Notes under the pieces: model-generated
Database searches by the model: none
What the model saw: only the letters and a program-made list of their open reading frames with translations
Told to the model about the DNA's origin: nothing
Program-made: the position numbers and the translations under genes
NCBI RefSeq assembly: GCF_004364245.1
Contig: NZ_SOAV01000009.1
Location: 62,001-126,000 of the forward strand
Reading direction: 5' to 3'
DNA length: 64,000 nt
From: Streptomyces sp. BK208
Lineage (GTDB): Bacteria; Actinomycetota; Actinomycetes; Streptomycetales; Streptomycetaceae
Shown here: piece by piece, positions 33,805 through 42,952 of the stretch
Layout: each line of letters opens with the position of its first letter
How positions within the stretch are numbered: position 1 is the stretch's first letter

Positions 33805-33972
33805 CTACTCGCCGTCGTGCAGGTTGCCGTCGCCGCCCGGCCACGGCGCGTCGCCGGAACTTCCGGAGTTGTCGGAACGGAGACCGTCGTACCGGTCGTG
33901 CACGGCGGTCAGCTCTTCGACCGCCATCAGCAGGCCGCTACGGGCCGGCTGTGACGCCGTGCGCTCTTCCAC
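33805..33972 (-). CDS. Small peptide, candidate RiPP precursor
   Basis: A 55-aa peptide. The first half is charged and helical (SGLLMAVEELTAVHDRYDGL), as in leader peptides. The C-terminal ~22 residues are Gly/Asp/Ser-rich with a single Trp between two prolines (APWPGG) and one His, as in a modifiable core. There are no Cys and no secretion signal. The GTG at 33972 is preferred over 34002 because AAGGAG lies 6 bases upstream. It precedes the JmjC oxygenase and aldo-keto reductase genes on the same strand. Confidence 0.6.
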   Translation of the reverse strand: MEERTASQPARSGLLMAVEELTAVHDRYDGLRSDNSGSSGDAPWPGGDGNLHDGE

Positions 33973-34127
33973 CTCGTGCTCCTTCCTCTTCGGGTCTCCC
34001 ACCAGGGGCCCGGCGGGAGGTCATGGCCGCCTCACGGCCCTGGGGGAGACGGGTTCCGTGAGGCGCCGGTCTATCGGGTGGCACGGTGAGCCGCAGCTCT
34101 GCGCCTACGGCCAGGCGGCTCGGCTGC

Positions 34128-34436
34128 TCACGGGAGGACGGCCACGTCCCGGCGCATGTTGGCCTCCAGGACGCGCTGGTCCAGTTCGTACAGGCATGCG
34201 CGGCACGCGAAGAGATCCGCGTGTATGCCGCTCGACCGAACGGGCCCGATCCACGTCACCTCGACGTCGTCGCGGCCACACCACAGCCAGCACTCGCCGT
34301 GCTCCTGCCATCCGTGCCGGTCCCACAGGGCATACGCCGTCGGCTCCCCGGTGACGGGGTCGATGTCGCGGCGGGTGGGGCGGAAGACCACGTCGCGGTC
34401 CGGCAGCGGACCCGCTCGCACTGCATGCCTTCCCAT
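34128..34436 (-). CDS. Small Cys-rich protein of unknown function
   Basis: A 102-aa protein with two cysteine pairs, CWLWC and CRAC, plus several histidines, suggesting a zinc-binding fold. It contains DVVFRPTRRDIDPVTG and YALWDRHG. Its ATG overlaps the stop of the ATP-binding protein gene (TGATG). From memory, this pair plus a divergent XRE regulator recurs widely in streptomycete genomes; the function of the small protein is not known. Confidence 0.72.
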   Translation of the reverse strand: MGRHAVRAGPLPDRDVVFRPTRRDIDPVTGEPTAYALWDRHGWQEHGECWLWCGRDDVEVTWIGPVRSSGIHADLFACRACLYELDQRVLEANMRRDVAVLP

Positions 34437-34930
34437 CACGCGACTGCCGACCGCGGCGACTCAGGCCTGGGTCCGACCCGGCCCTCGGCCCGCATCGCGG
34501 ATAAGTCGCGCGGCCCGGCTTCGGCAGGGCCCACCTCCACCGCCATGGGCAGCGCCATCTCCGCCCACACCCGCTTACCGGGGCCGACGGACTCCCAGGC
34601 ACAGCGCGTCGCGAGCAGCCGGACCAACGCCAAGCCGCGCCCGTTCTCGTCGTCCGCTTGTGTACAACGGCTCCGCGGGACCGCCGGGTGGCCGTCCAGG
34701 ACGTCGATGACCAAGCGGCCGGGTCGGCTGGACAGCACGACGGTGATCGGCCCCGTCCCGTGGACGACGGCGTTGGTCAGGAGTTCGGAGGCGACCAGTC
34801 GGATGGCGTCGGCGGTCGCCTCGTCCAGCGGCACACCCCATGCGCGCACCTTGTCGACGATCTCGCGTCGAGCCGGGGGCACCTCGGATGCGGCACCCGT
34901 GAGGACGAACCGATGGACGAGCGTGGGCAT
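34436..34930 (-). CDS. ATP-binding (HATPase_c_2) regulator, anti-sigma-factor type
   Basis: A 164-aa single-domain GHKL protein: the N-box ASELLTNAVVHG, the DVLDGHPAVP loop and the GRGLALVRLLATR lid, as in RsbW/SpoIIAB-type kinases. The C-terminal ~30 residues are disordered. The ATG at 34930 follows GGAGG by 8 bases. It is divergent from an XRE regulator, a very common pairing in Streptomyces thought to form a two-protein regulatory switch. Confidence 0.85.
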   Translation of the reverse strand: MPTLVHRFVLTGAASEVPPARREIVDKVRAWGVPLDEATADAIRLVASELLTNAVVHGTGPITVVLSSRPGRLVIDVLDGHPAVPRSRCTQADDENGRGLALVRLLATRCAWESVGPGKRVWAEMALPMAVEVGPAEAGPRDLSAMRAEGRVGPRPESPRSAVA

Positions 34931-35181
34931 GGCGGACGCCTCCGAAGAGCTGGAGAGCGGTTCCATCCCCGACGGGGACGCGGGAATGGAACCGCCGATC
35001 TGAGGAGCCTCTCCGCGAGCGTCCAACCGAGTTCGCTCGCCGACGGCTGATACCCAGTCAACGGCGCAGATCGGCCCACCGGAACGTTTCTAGGGGGTTT
35101 CTGCCGGGGACGCCCTCCCCGTACTCGGACACGGGAAGTAGCCTTCCAACTACGCCTTGAGCGGACGACAGGAGTGATGAC

Positions 35182-36525
35182 GTGCCTACCGAGCCGTTAG
35201 CAGTCCACCCGCTGACCTTCCTCCTCCAGACGCGCGGGTGGGGCAAGGCCGAATTCGCCCGGCTCATGCAGGAGCACGGGAGGAAGCTCGGTCTCCCGCT
35301 CGCGACCAACCGGACGACTGTATGGAAATGGGCACAGGGCCAGGAGCCGGACGCGGACGCCCAGCGCGTCCTCGCAGACCTGCTGGGCGTGCCGTACGAG
35401 CAGGCGCGCGCGGAGGGATGGCCCCGCTGGCTCCCCGTCTGGGAGGTGACAGGGCTCACCGCTCCGTGGACGGAGGCCGGTACCGTCGAGGCGTTGTCCG
35501 ACCTGGTCGGGAGTGGACGGATGGATCGCAGAGGCTTCCTCACCATCACGGGAGCCGCCCTGACCAGTCTCGCGGCGAGCTGGGTGGACGCGCCCTCCGC
35601 CATGGCCGCGGCGCTCAACGGTGACCGGGTCACGGACACGATGGTCTCGACGATCGAGCAGCGCATCAGTACTCTCCGCACGCTCGACGACCAGCTCGGC
35701 GGCGCTCGACTGCTGGAACAGGCGCGAGGCGACCTGGCTCTGGTCACCGGTCTCCTCGGCGGTGGCCGTTACACCGACGCGGTCAGGATCCGGCTGTACG
35801 CGCTGGCGGCCCGGGTGTCGCACCTGACCGGTTGGATGGCCTACGACGCCGGCCTACGTTCCGCGGGCCAGCGCTACTACGTCGGCGCCCTGCGCAGTGC
35901 CCGCACCACCGGCGACGACGCCTTCGGCGCTTTCATCCTCGCGGAGATGGGGGTGCACGTCTCCGAGGCGGGACGCACCGCCGAGCGTGTCGGTCTCGTC
36001 TCGACCGCAATCGACAATGCGCCACACTCCCTGTCGCCCTGCACCCGGTCGTTCCTCTACCTGCACAAGGCGGAGGCCCTCTCACGAGACGGCACGCACC
36101 GCGAGGCGGGCACGGCCCTCAACCGTGCCACCTCACTGTGGGAGCACAGGGAGACGGACGACAACCCCGACTGGCTCGACTGGTTCGGTGAGGCACAGCT
36201 GCGGTCGACCGAGGGGAAGGTGCTCTTGCGTTCGGGGCAGCTGGAGCGGGCGACCAGTTCCCTGGAGACTTCCGTGACGAGAGCCGCTCCCCGGGACAAG
36301 GCGGTACGGTCGAGCCGTCTCGCAGAGGCGCGGCTCGCCGGTGGTGACCTGGAGGGGGCATTGGACGCCGCGAACTACGGCGCCGCGCTCCTGGAGGACA
36401 GCGTCAGCTCCATTCGGGCCCTGGACCGCCTCAGAGAGTTCTCCACGAAGCTGGAGCCGCACAGGTCGGTACCCTCCGTCCGCGAGTTCCGCGAACGGTT
36501 ACTGGAACTGTCCGTCGCCGCCTGA
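35182..36525 (+). CDS. XRE-type regulator with TPR-like C-terminus and two TTA codons
   Basis: A 447-aa protein. Residues about 10-70 form a helix-turn-helix with NRTTVWKWAQGQ; about 114-135 is a MDRRGFLTITGAALTSLAA stretch that looks like a Tat signal but lies internally; the rest is helical repeats. The GTG at 35182 follows AGGAG by 7 bases. TTA codons at 35197-35199 (residue 6) and 36499-36501 (residue 440) make translation dependent on the bldA leucyl-tRNA, tying expression to development. Confidence 0.83.
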   Translation: MPTEPLAVHPLTFLLQTRGWGKAEFARLMQEHGRKLGLPLATNRTTVWKWAQGQEPDADAQRVLADLLGVPYEQARAEGWPRWLPVWEVTGLTAPWTEAGTVEALSDLVGSGRMDRRGFLTITGAALTSLAASWVDAPSAMAAALNGDRVTDTMVSTIEQRISTLRTLDDQLGGARLLEQARGDLALVTGLLGGGRYTDAVRIRLYALAARVSHLTGWMAYDAGLRSAGQRYYVGALRSARTTGDDAFGAFILAEMGVHVSEAGRTAERVGLVSTAIDNAPHSLSPCTRSFLYLHKAEALSRDGTHREAGTALNRATSLWEHRETDDNPDWLDWFGEAQLRSTEGKVLLRSGQLERATSSLETSVTRAAPRDKAVRSSRLAEARLAGGDLEGALDAANYGAALLEDSVSSIRALDRLREFSTKLEPHRSVPSVREFRERLLELSVAA

Positions 36526-36588
36526 TGTCGACTACCCGGCCACCGGGCAAGAGCCGGTCTCCGTGAGGACGGCTGCGGGACTGCCAGG

Positions 36589-37770
36589 ATGGCCGACATG
36601 ACGATGATCTACGGCGAGGTGGCACCCGGATTCGAGTCGGTACGGGCGGCGTTCGCGGAGAACTTCACCCGGCACGGCGACCTCGGCGCGGCGGTGTGCG
36701 TGTACAGGAACGGCCACCCGGTGGTGGACTTGTGGGGAGGCGTGGCCGACGCCGAGACCGGCCGTCCCTGGACGCGGGACACACTGCAACTGGTCTATTC
36801 GGCGACCAAGGGGGCGACCGCCACCGCCGTGCACATGCTGGTCGAGCGCGGCGCGCTCGACCTGGACGCACCCGTCGCGAAGTACTGGCCGGAGTTCGCC
36901 GCGAACGGCAAGGCGGACATCCCCGTGCGCTGGCTCCTGTCCCACCGGGCCGGCCTCGTCGCGCTCGATCACCCGGTGCCGTTGAAGGAGGCGCTGGCCT
37001 GGCACCCGATGGCGGAGGCACTGGCCGCTCAACGCCCCCTCTGGACTCCGGGTACGGCGCACGGTTACCACGGCCGGACCTGGGGCTGGCTGGTCGGCGA
37101 GGTGATCCGACGAGTATCCGGCCGCTCGCCGGGACGCTTCTTCGCCGACGAGATCGCGGCTCCACTGGGCTTGGACTTCTTCATCGGCCTGCCCGCCGTT
37201 GAACGCGACCGAGTCAGCCGCATGGCGTACCAGCGGCCAGACGTCGACCTCACCACCTTGCCCGCCGAGTCGGTCCCCGAAGAACTCCGCGAACAGGTCG
37301 CCGCCTGGCGGGACCCGAACTCATTCAGCAACCGGGCCTACGCGGTCACCGACCCAGCCTCGATCGACTTCGACTCACCGGAGGTACAGGCCGCGGAGCT
37401 CCCGGCCTCCAACGGCATCGGTACGGCCCGCGCGCTTGCCCGCATGTACGCCGCGCTGATCGGTGAGGTGGACGGCGTGCGCCTGTTCTCCTCGGCCGTC
37501 CTGGCGTCGGCGGCCGAGGAGCAGGCCGGCGGGAAAGATCAGGTCATGCTGATCCCCAGCCGCTTCAGCGCCGGGTACATGCTGCCCACCGCGAGCAACC
37601 CGATGTTGGGGTCAAGCTCATTCGGCCACACGGGTCGAGGAGGGTCGCTCGCCTTCGCCGATCCGGAGCACGGTGTCGCCTTCGGGTATGCGATGAACAA
37701 CATCGTCGGGGGCATCGGCGATGTGCGTGCGTCCTCCCTGGTCGAGACGGTGCGCGAGGCTCTCGCGTAG
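36589..37770 (+). CDS. Serine hydrolase, class C beta-lactamase/EstB-like
   Basis: A 393-aa cytoplasmic protein with no signal peptide. The penicillin-binding fold set is SATK (nucleophile Ser and Lys), the YHG tyrosine and HTG in place of KTG. The HTG and lack of export suggest an esterase of the EstB type rather than a beta-lactamase. Either ATG (36589 or 36598) could start it. It follows the XRE gene by 63 bp and might be controlled with it. Confidence 0.82.
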   Translation: MADMTMIYGEVAPGFESVRAAFAENFTRHGDLGAAVCVYRNGHPVVDLWGGVADAETGRPWTRDTLQLVYSATKGATATAVHMLVERGALDLDAPVAKYWPEFAANGKADIPVRWLLSHRAGLVALDHPVPLKEALAWHPMAEALAAQRPLWTPGTAHGYHGRTWGWLVGEVIRRVSGRSPGRFFADEIAAPLGLDFFIGLPAVERDRVSRMAYQRPDVDLTTLPAESVPEELREQVAAWRDPNSFSNRAYAVTDPASIDFDSPEVQAAELPASNGIGTARALARMYAALIGEVDGVRLFSSAVLASAAEEQAGGKDQVMLIPSRFSAGYMLPTASNPMLGSSSFGHTGRGGSLAFADPEHGVAFGYAMNNIVGGIGDVRASSLVETVREALA

Positions 37771-38022
37771 CCGGTCGGCGTCCCTGGCGGTGAGACCGCG
37801 GGAGATTCTTCGGTCATCCGCTTGGCCACCCGGGGCGATGGACGCCAGGCACCGCCCTTCGACCCGACCTGCGTCAGCCGGGCATCGCCGTAGCGCGCCC
37901 GTCTGCCGCCGGCGGGGACCCTCCGAGCTCCTCGACCCCGGAGCAGGCACACCGCTCTGTCAGTACCCGCCGCTACTGTCGTGATGACGCATAGGGGAGC
38001 GAGTCCAGGGAGAGGGCCGGCT

Positions 38023-39330
38023 GTGGGTGGGAAGCTGCGGGTGGGACAGGTCTACCGTTACGCGAGCGGCAAGGACCCGAAGCCGGAGTCGCTCGACGGC
38101 TTCCCGAACTTCCACCACGTGACGCACTCGTCGGGCCACAAACGGCCTCTTCTGGAAGCCGGCATCAACGGGATGGCCAAGGTCTCCACCCCCGACGGCA
38201 TACGGCGCCCGGCGATCCTCATCCGCTCCAGTCCCTGGAAGGCCGGCACCGAGCAGACGCCTTGGCACGACGTCTTCGACATGGACAACGGCCACGTCCG
38301 CTATTTCGGCGATCACAAGGCCGGTTCGAGCGTTCCGCCCGGCACGACCACCGGCAACGCCGCCCTACTCGACGCTTTCACCGATCACCAGGGGCGAACC
38401 GCCGATGAACGAGCCGCCGCCACGCCTCTGCTGCTGTTCCGCGCAGTCCCCCGGAACGGCAAGCCAAAGGGCCATGTGGCGTTCTGTGGGCTCGGCGTCA
38501 TCGAGCGGACCGAACGCTTGGTGCAATGGGGAGGCCGCGAGCACACCCCGTTCGTGAACTACGTCTACGACATCGCCCTCATCGACCTGACCTCCGAGGA
38601 CGACACGGTCGACTGGGAATGGATCGGGGCCCGCAGGGACAAGGGCGTGTCCCACGCTCAAGCACTCGACCTCGCGCCACGGGCATGGCGGGAGTGGGTC
38701 AAGCACGGTTCCTCGGCCCTCCCGGGACTTCGTCGCCGGGTCGCCCGGGCTCAGGTGGCCAAAGTGCGTGATCAGCGCCCGAAACCAGGCAGTGGTGAAG
38801 CCGCGGACCTGGAAACGATCTACAAGTACTTCGACGGCCGCAAGCACGACTTCGAGGCTCTGGCCGCCGCGGTGGCGGCCCGTGTACTGCGTGGGGCGGG
38901 TCACGGGTACGTGGAAGGCTGGCTCACACGTCGGTCGGGTGACGGCGGAGCCGATTTCGTCGGACGTCTCGACCTCGGCGGCGGAAGCGGCCTGGCGGGC
39001 ACGAGCCTCGTCGTGCTCGGACAGGCGAAGTGCGTCAAACCCGACACACTCATCACGGCGGAGCAGATCGCCCGGGTGGTAGCCCGGCTCCGACGCGGAT
39101 GGATCGGGGTCTACGTCACCACCGGCGCCTACTCCGAGTCGGCACAGACCGAGATGGTGGAGGATCAGTATCCGATCATCCTCCTCAACGGCACGAGCCT
39201 GGTCGCGGAACTGCGGAGCATGGCCAGGGACGACCACGGCGGCGACCTGGCGGCGTGCATCGAGCACGTCCTCGCCGGACGGGAGGTCGCGATCACGAAC
39301 CGACGCCCCGAGGAAATCCTGCTGCAGTAG
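38023..39330 (+). CDS. Modification-dependent (type IV-like) restriction endonuclease, AspBHI-like
   Basis: A 435-aa protein. The N-terminal half, with VGQVYRYASGKDP, FPNFHHVTHSSGHKRPLLEA and a strand-rich middle, resembles the SRA-like reader of AspBHI. The C-terminal ~150 residues are an Mrr-type PD-(D/E)XK nuclease: GYVEGWLTRRSGDGGADFVG and VLGQAKC supply the catalytic Asp and Gln-x-Lys. AspBHI cleaves near 5-methylcytosine. The GTG at 38023 is preferred because GAGAGGG lies 6 bases upstream; the frame stays open to 37981. Confidence 0.75.
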   Translation: MGGKLRVGQVYRYASGKDPKPESLDGFPNFHHVTHSSGHKRPLLEAGINGMAKVSTPDGIRRPAILIRSSPWKAGTEQTPWHDVFDMDNGHVRYFGDHKAGSSVPPGTTTGNAALLDAFTDHQGRTADERAAATPLLLFRAVPRNGKPKGHVAFCGLGVIERTERLVQWGGREHTPFVNYVYDIALIDLTSEDDTVDWEWIGARRDKGVSHAQALDLAPRAWREWVKHGSSALPGLRRRVARAQVAKVRDQRPKPGSGEAADLETIYKYFDGRKHDFEALAAAVAARVLRGAGHGYVEGWLTRRSGDGGADFVGRLDLGGGSGLAGTSLVVLGQAKCVKPDTLITAEQIARVVARLRRGWIGVYVTTGAYSESAQTEMVEDQYPIILLNGTSLVAELRSMARDDHGGDLAACIEHVLAGREVAITNRRPEEILLQ

Positions 39331-39411
39331 CCGGCCACCGGCCGTCCTTACGCACGGTGAACCCCGGCAGCTCTTCTTCCAGGGTGAACGCGCCTGACGG
39401 CACTCGGCGAT

Positions 39412-40173
39412 TCACCCTCCGGCCACCACGGACAGCGACTCCCGGAACACGCCTTCCAGCTCCTCGTCGAGTACTTCCGCCGGCAGCGAGTCGAAGGAGA
39501 TGAAGGCGTTGAGCCTGAGCACACGCATGAGGAAATCGCGGAGTACCCGCCTCTCCGCGTTGGGCGGAACGTCGAGCGTTTGCCACACCCTGACGATCGC
39601 CCGCACCAGATGCGGGCTCCCGCCGATCGAGGTGCGTCGGGCGTAGATCTGGTCGAAGTCCGACTCGTTGAGCACGGACAACGAGGCGTAGAGGTCCTCC
39701 CTCCCTCCGTCCTCGTCGTACAGAAGGTGTGCTCGCCACCACAGCCGGCCGAAGACGTGGCGTGTGACGTCGGTCCCCAGCACCCGGTCGCGATGCAGGT
39801 CCGCGAATCTCCACGCGGACACGTCCGGCAGGACGACGAGGGAGAGGAAGGCCCAGAGGTCACCCGCGACCGCCTCCGCCGGCACGATGCCCGAGTCTCG
39901 GTGGAGGACCGTCGCCACGTCGATGTCGAAACCCGCCGCCTGCCTCCTGCCGGGTTTGGCGGGATAGCCGCGTTCGGTGGCGCACGCGAGCACCGCCTCG
40001 CGTAGGGAGCCGAGGCTCCGCTCGGGAAGACGGGACCCGCCGGTGGCCGCGTAGAACATGGCCGGGTGGGAGAGAGCCGAACGATCACGCAGGTACTCGA
40101 CGGAACGGTGCAGACACTCCTCCCGGAGGCGGGCCGCGGCCGCGGGCAGAAGCCGCGGATACAGGTGCACCAT
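39412..40173 (-). CDS. DUF6339-like protein, last gene of the Z1 operon
   Basis: A 253-aa cytoplasmic protein without known catalytic motifs, mostly helical, with WWRAHLLYDEDGG and the segment RAIVRVWQTLDV. It resembles DUF6339 proteins found beside Z1 ATPases. The ATG overlaps the stop of the upstream gene (TGATG) and AAGGA lies 6 bases before it. Its fixed place in a tightly overlapping operon implies a role in the same complex. Confidence 0.62.
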   Translation of the reverse strand: MVHLYPRLLPAAAARLREECLHRSVEYLRDRSALSHPAMFYAATGGSRLPERSLGSLREAVLACATERGYPAKPGRRQAAGFDIDVATVLHRDSGIVPAEAVAGDLWAFLSLVVLPDVSAWRFADLHRDRVLGTDVTRHVFGRLWWRAHLLYDEDGGREDLYASLSVLNESDFDQIYARRTSIGGSPHLVRAIVRVWQTLDVPPNAERRVLRDFLMRVLRLNAFISFDSLPAEVLDEELEGVFRESLSVVAGG

Positions 40174-41075
40174 CACGTTTCCTTGGAGAAGAGGCCGACG
40201 GCGTGCTGGATCTTCGCCGAGAAGAGCGCCGGATCCGTGCGACGCGTCATGCGCAGGGAGGTGAGGGATGTACCGGGGAGGAAGGTACGCAGAAGGCCGA
40301 GCAGTGTGTGACCGAGCGTGTCCTGCTCGAACCGGGACGAGTCCGTCAGCTCCTCGTCGGACACGGCCCGCTCGATCATCAGGCGGACGACGTCCTGTCG
40401 GACGGCGGACTGGATGAGCCGTTCCGCGTACGACGCCTTCTCCGCCCGGCGAAGCGCGTTGAGCACGACCGGCGTGCCGCTGTTCACGAGCAACACGACG
40501 GCGCCCATCGTCGCCGCCTCCAGGTTCGAACCGACGTCGAGATACCAGGGAGCGTTCTCCGGGTAGCCGGCACTCTTGAAGTCGACCACGGCCATGGGGA
40601 ACTGCGACGCGTCGCCCTGCAGCCGCACACCGGCCCGGTGCTGCCAGAGCACGGACCCCGCGCGTCGGGGACCGGTCGGATCCGGATTGTCCAGGGCCTT
40701 CGCGAGAACCAGTTGGGTGTCGACGGACAATCGGCCGCCGCTGTCGCGTCCGATCACGGTGAACGAGAGCTGCGCCGAGCGGGTGCCCCCACCGTGCAGT
40801 GTGATTCGGTGGGCCAGTCGCCGAAGCCCGCTGCCGGTGGAGCTCCAGATCGCGGATAGGGCGAGCTCGGCCTCGTAGGGGAGTCCGGCCGAAGCCCTGA
40901 CCGAGTCGAGGTCAACCTTGACCTCGGTCTCGAGGGACAGGTCTGTCTGGAAGTCCCAGTCGGGTATGAAGGCGGGCAGCGGAACGGCTTCCCCATCCTC
41001 GGACTTGAGGGACCACTCGGCCATCGTCACCGACCCGACGGCCGCGCTGCGATAGGGGTAGGCACGACGGTTCAC
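40173..41075 (-). CDS. Unknown protein in the Z1-MORC operon
   Basis: A 300-aa protein that I do not recognise. The first ~150 residues are strand-rich (PAFIPDWDFQTDLSLETEV, AHRITLHGGGTRSAQ), the rest mixed, with LDVGSNLEAATMGAVVLLVNSG at about 180-200. No nuclease or ATPase motif is visible. The GTG overlaps the upstream stop by 4 bases. It may be a structural or sensor subunit that takes the place of the AIPR protein of mza systems. Confidence 0.6.
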   Translation of the reverse strand: MNRRAYPYRSAAVGSVTMAEWSLKSEDGEAVPLPAFIPDWDFQTDLSLETEVKVDLDSVRASAGLPYEAELALSAIWSSTGSGLRRLAHRITLHGGGTRSAQLSFTVIGRDSGGRLSVDTQLVLAKALDNPDPTGPRRAGSVLWQHRAGVRLQGDASQFPMAVVDFKSAGYPENAPWYLDVGSNLEAATMGAVVLLVNSGTPVVLNALRRAEKASYAERLIQSAVRQDVVRLMIERAVSDEELTDSSRFEQDTLGHTLLGLLRTFLPGTSLTSLRMTRRTDPALFSAKIQHAVGLFSKET

Positions 41076-42952
41076 CGATCCTCACCCCCTGCCTCGGCCA
41101 CGACCGTCACCTCGGTCATGGTGTCGGGGGCCGGCCGGACGACCAGCGACCAGACCGTGCCGTCGCCGCCGACCGTGTGCAACGAGGACCCGTCCGTCAC
41201 GGGTCCGCTCCCCGCACGCCATCCCAGCACAGTGGGGATCGACGCTCCGATGGGCGGCTCCGTCTCGACACCGCGCCCGTCGCCCAACGCGACGGCGGAG
41301 CGACCGTGGACGACGTAGGAGCCCGCGTCGGGCAGGGTGAATCGCTGGACGATGACGGCTTCACCGTCCACCACGTCGTGTTCGGGGGCTCCGTCGTACA
41401 GAACGCGCCTGCGACCGGAGAGGACACTCGATCCTCCTCTGGGACCGGGGATCCCACCGGCTCCGGCCGGCCCCCCGGAGCCCCGTCCGGTGCCCGAGGA
41501 ACCTCCCGGGGGCGTCGTACCCGCGGCGAAAACCGCCTCCGCCCCCTCCCCCGTCGTACCCGCCATGAGTCCAGCCATGAGTCGGCTCATCCCCGCGAGG
41601 GAGACGCCTTCACCCGCCTCGTTCGCCACCCGGGCCGGCCCGGAAGCCTCCTTCATGGCGTCGTTGATCTTCCGGAGGGCGTGCTTGGCCAGGCGCTGGT
41701 CGTCGCCACTGAGCTTGTCCACCAACCAGGCGTCGTGCGATGCGGGCTCCGCCGCCGCGAAGACCCGGTCCACTGCGGCGTCGGCACGGAAGACCGCGGC
41801 GTAACCCCCGCTCTCCTCGAAGAAGGGGGGACCTTCGAGGTACTTCACCACCAGGTCGACCGGCCGCATGAGGCACGTGTGGTGAAGCCGGTCCCCGATA
41901 CCCGCCTCCTGCGCCACCCGAGGGGGCCTTCCCTGCGGGGAGATGAACTTCCGCATACCGAGTCGGCCGAGGACGCGCCCCATGGACTTGTGCTCGACGA
42001 GGCGGGTCATGTCGTCGTAGGCCCAGACGAACGGTCGCAGGTGGGGCACCTCCGACGGCCTGGGAACGGGGACGGCCAGGCCCTCGTGGTGGGCGGAGAA
42101 GCGCATGGGGGCGTCTCCTCCCTCCGGGAGCATCTTCGGCCAAAGGTTCCAGACCATCGCGTCGACGATCCACCTCATGGCCTCGGCGTCGTCGCGTTCG
42201 CCGAAGACCGGGTCGAGAATCGCGACGGAAGTCCCGGTGTCGCCGTCGGGGAGGGAGTTCAGGCCGAGACTTCCGGCGACCTCGTCCGCTTCATCCCCGA
42301 CCAGCGGCTCGACGTAACCGCGGCGGACCCTTCCCCAGAAGTGGCGGCCGGTGAACGTCTTCGCACCGTCGTCGCCTTCCACGGTGTAGCTCTCGTGGAC
42401 CGCCCACCCGATGAGTCGGGTCTCCAATCGGTCGTCCACCCGACAGCGCGTGTTCACGATCACCGTGTGCGATGCGGAGAGGAGGTGGAAAACCGCCTTC
42501 CCGAAACCGTAGGTGCCGCCACGGCCGGTGACCTTGCTGGAGCTGCCGGTCTTGCGGACGAACGACGCGAAGTCCGACTGCCCGGGAACCGCGACGTCGG
42601 CGCGGGTGGGTCCGCCCAGTCCCCTCGTCCCCGTGTCGGTCACGGTCAGGATGCGCGGGGCGGGACGTGCCAGCGAGGCCCGGAGCTTGAGGTGGCGCAG
42701 CTGAGGCGCGCCCGCGGCCAGGAGTTCGCGCCACACCGGAGCCTCACTGGGTCCGAGGGTGCGCAGTTCCACTCGGTAGTTCACCGGACCGTCCCCGGTT
42801 CGTGCGTCCCAGCTGTTCTGAGCCGACTCCCTCACCAGAAGTGTCAGCGGGTCGAGCTCGGTGCCGTCGAGGTTCTTCAAGGCCCCTTCGGCCGTCCCTC
42901 CGCCGCCGGGGGCGTAGGGCTCGGACGACCAACGCGGGGATTCCGCGCTCAT
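41072..42952 (-). CDS. GHKL ATPase of the prokaryotic MutL/MORC group
   Basis: A 626-aa protein. The Bergerat fold is complete: N-box LLVRESAQNSWDA, G1 VTDTGTRGLGG and G2 TYGFGKAVFHLLS. A Gly-rich linker (about residues 480-515) leads to a strand-rich C-terminal domain. MutL/MORC-like ATPases of this kind are known from restriction-modification islands with Z1, DUF4420, Dcm and Vsr genes, exactly the partners found here. The ATG overlaps the upstream stop by 4 bases. Confidence 0.78.
   Translation of the reverse strand: MSAESPRWSSEPYAPGGGGTAEGALKNLDGTELDPLTLLVRESAQNSWDARTGDGPVNYRVELRTLGPSEAPVWRELLAAGAPQLRHLKLRASLARPAPRILTVTDTGTRGLGGPTRADVAVPGQSDFASFVRKTGSSSKVTGRGGTYGFGKAVFHLLSASHTVIVNTRCRVDDRLETRLIGWAVHESYTVEGDDGAKTFTGRHFWGRVRRGYVEPLVGDEADEVAGSLGLNSLPDGDTGTSVAILDPVFGERDDAEAMRWIVDAMVWNLWPKMLPEGGDAPMRFSAHHEGLAVPVPRPSEVPHLRPFVWAYDDMTRLVEHKSMGRVLGRLGMRKFISPQGRPPRVAQEAGIGDRLHHTCLMRPVDLVVKYLEGPPFFEESGGYAAVFRADAAVDRVFAAAEPASHDAWLVDKLSGDDQRLAKHALRKINDAMKEASGPARVANEAGEGVSLAGMSRLMAGLMAGTTGEGAEAVFAAGTTPPGGSSGTGRGSGGPAGAGGIPGPRGGSSVLSGRRRVLYDGAPEHDVVDGEAVIVQRFTLPDAGSYVVHGRSAVALGDGRGVETEPPIGASIPTVLGWRAGSGPVTDGSSLHTVGGDGTVWSLVVRPAPDTMTEVTVVAEAGGEDR

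Noticed and set aside
35520..35600. Tat signal peptide in the XRE regulator (MDRRGFLTITGAALTSLAA)
   Set aside because: It lies about 114 residues inside the protein after a DNA-binding domain, so export is unlikely; it may be a conserved helix or weak membrane contact.
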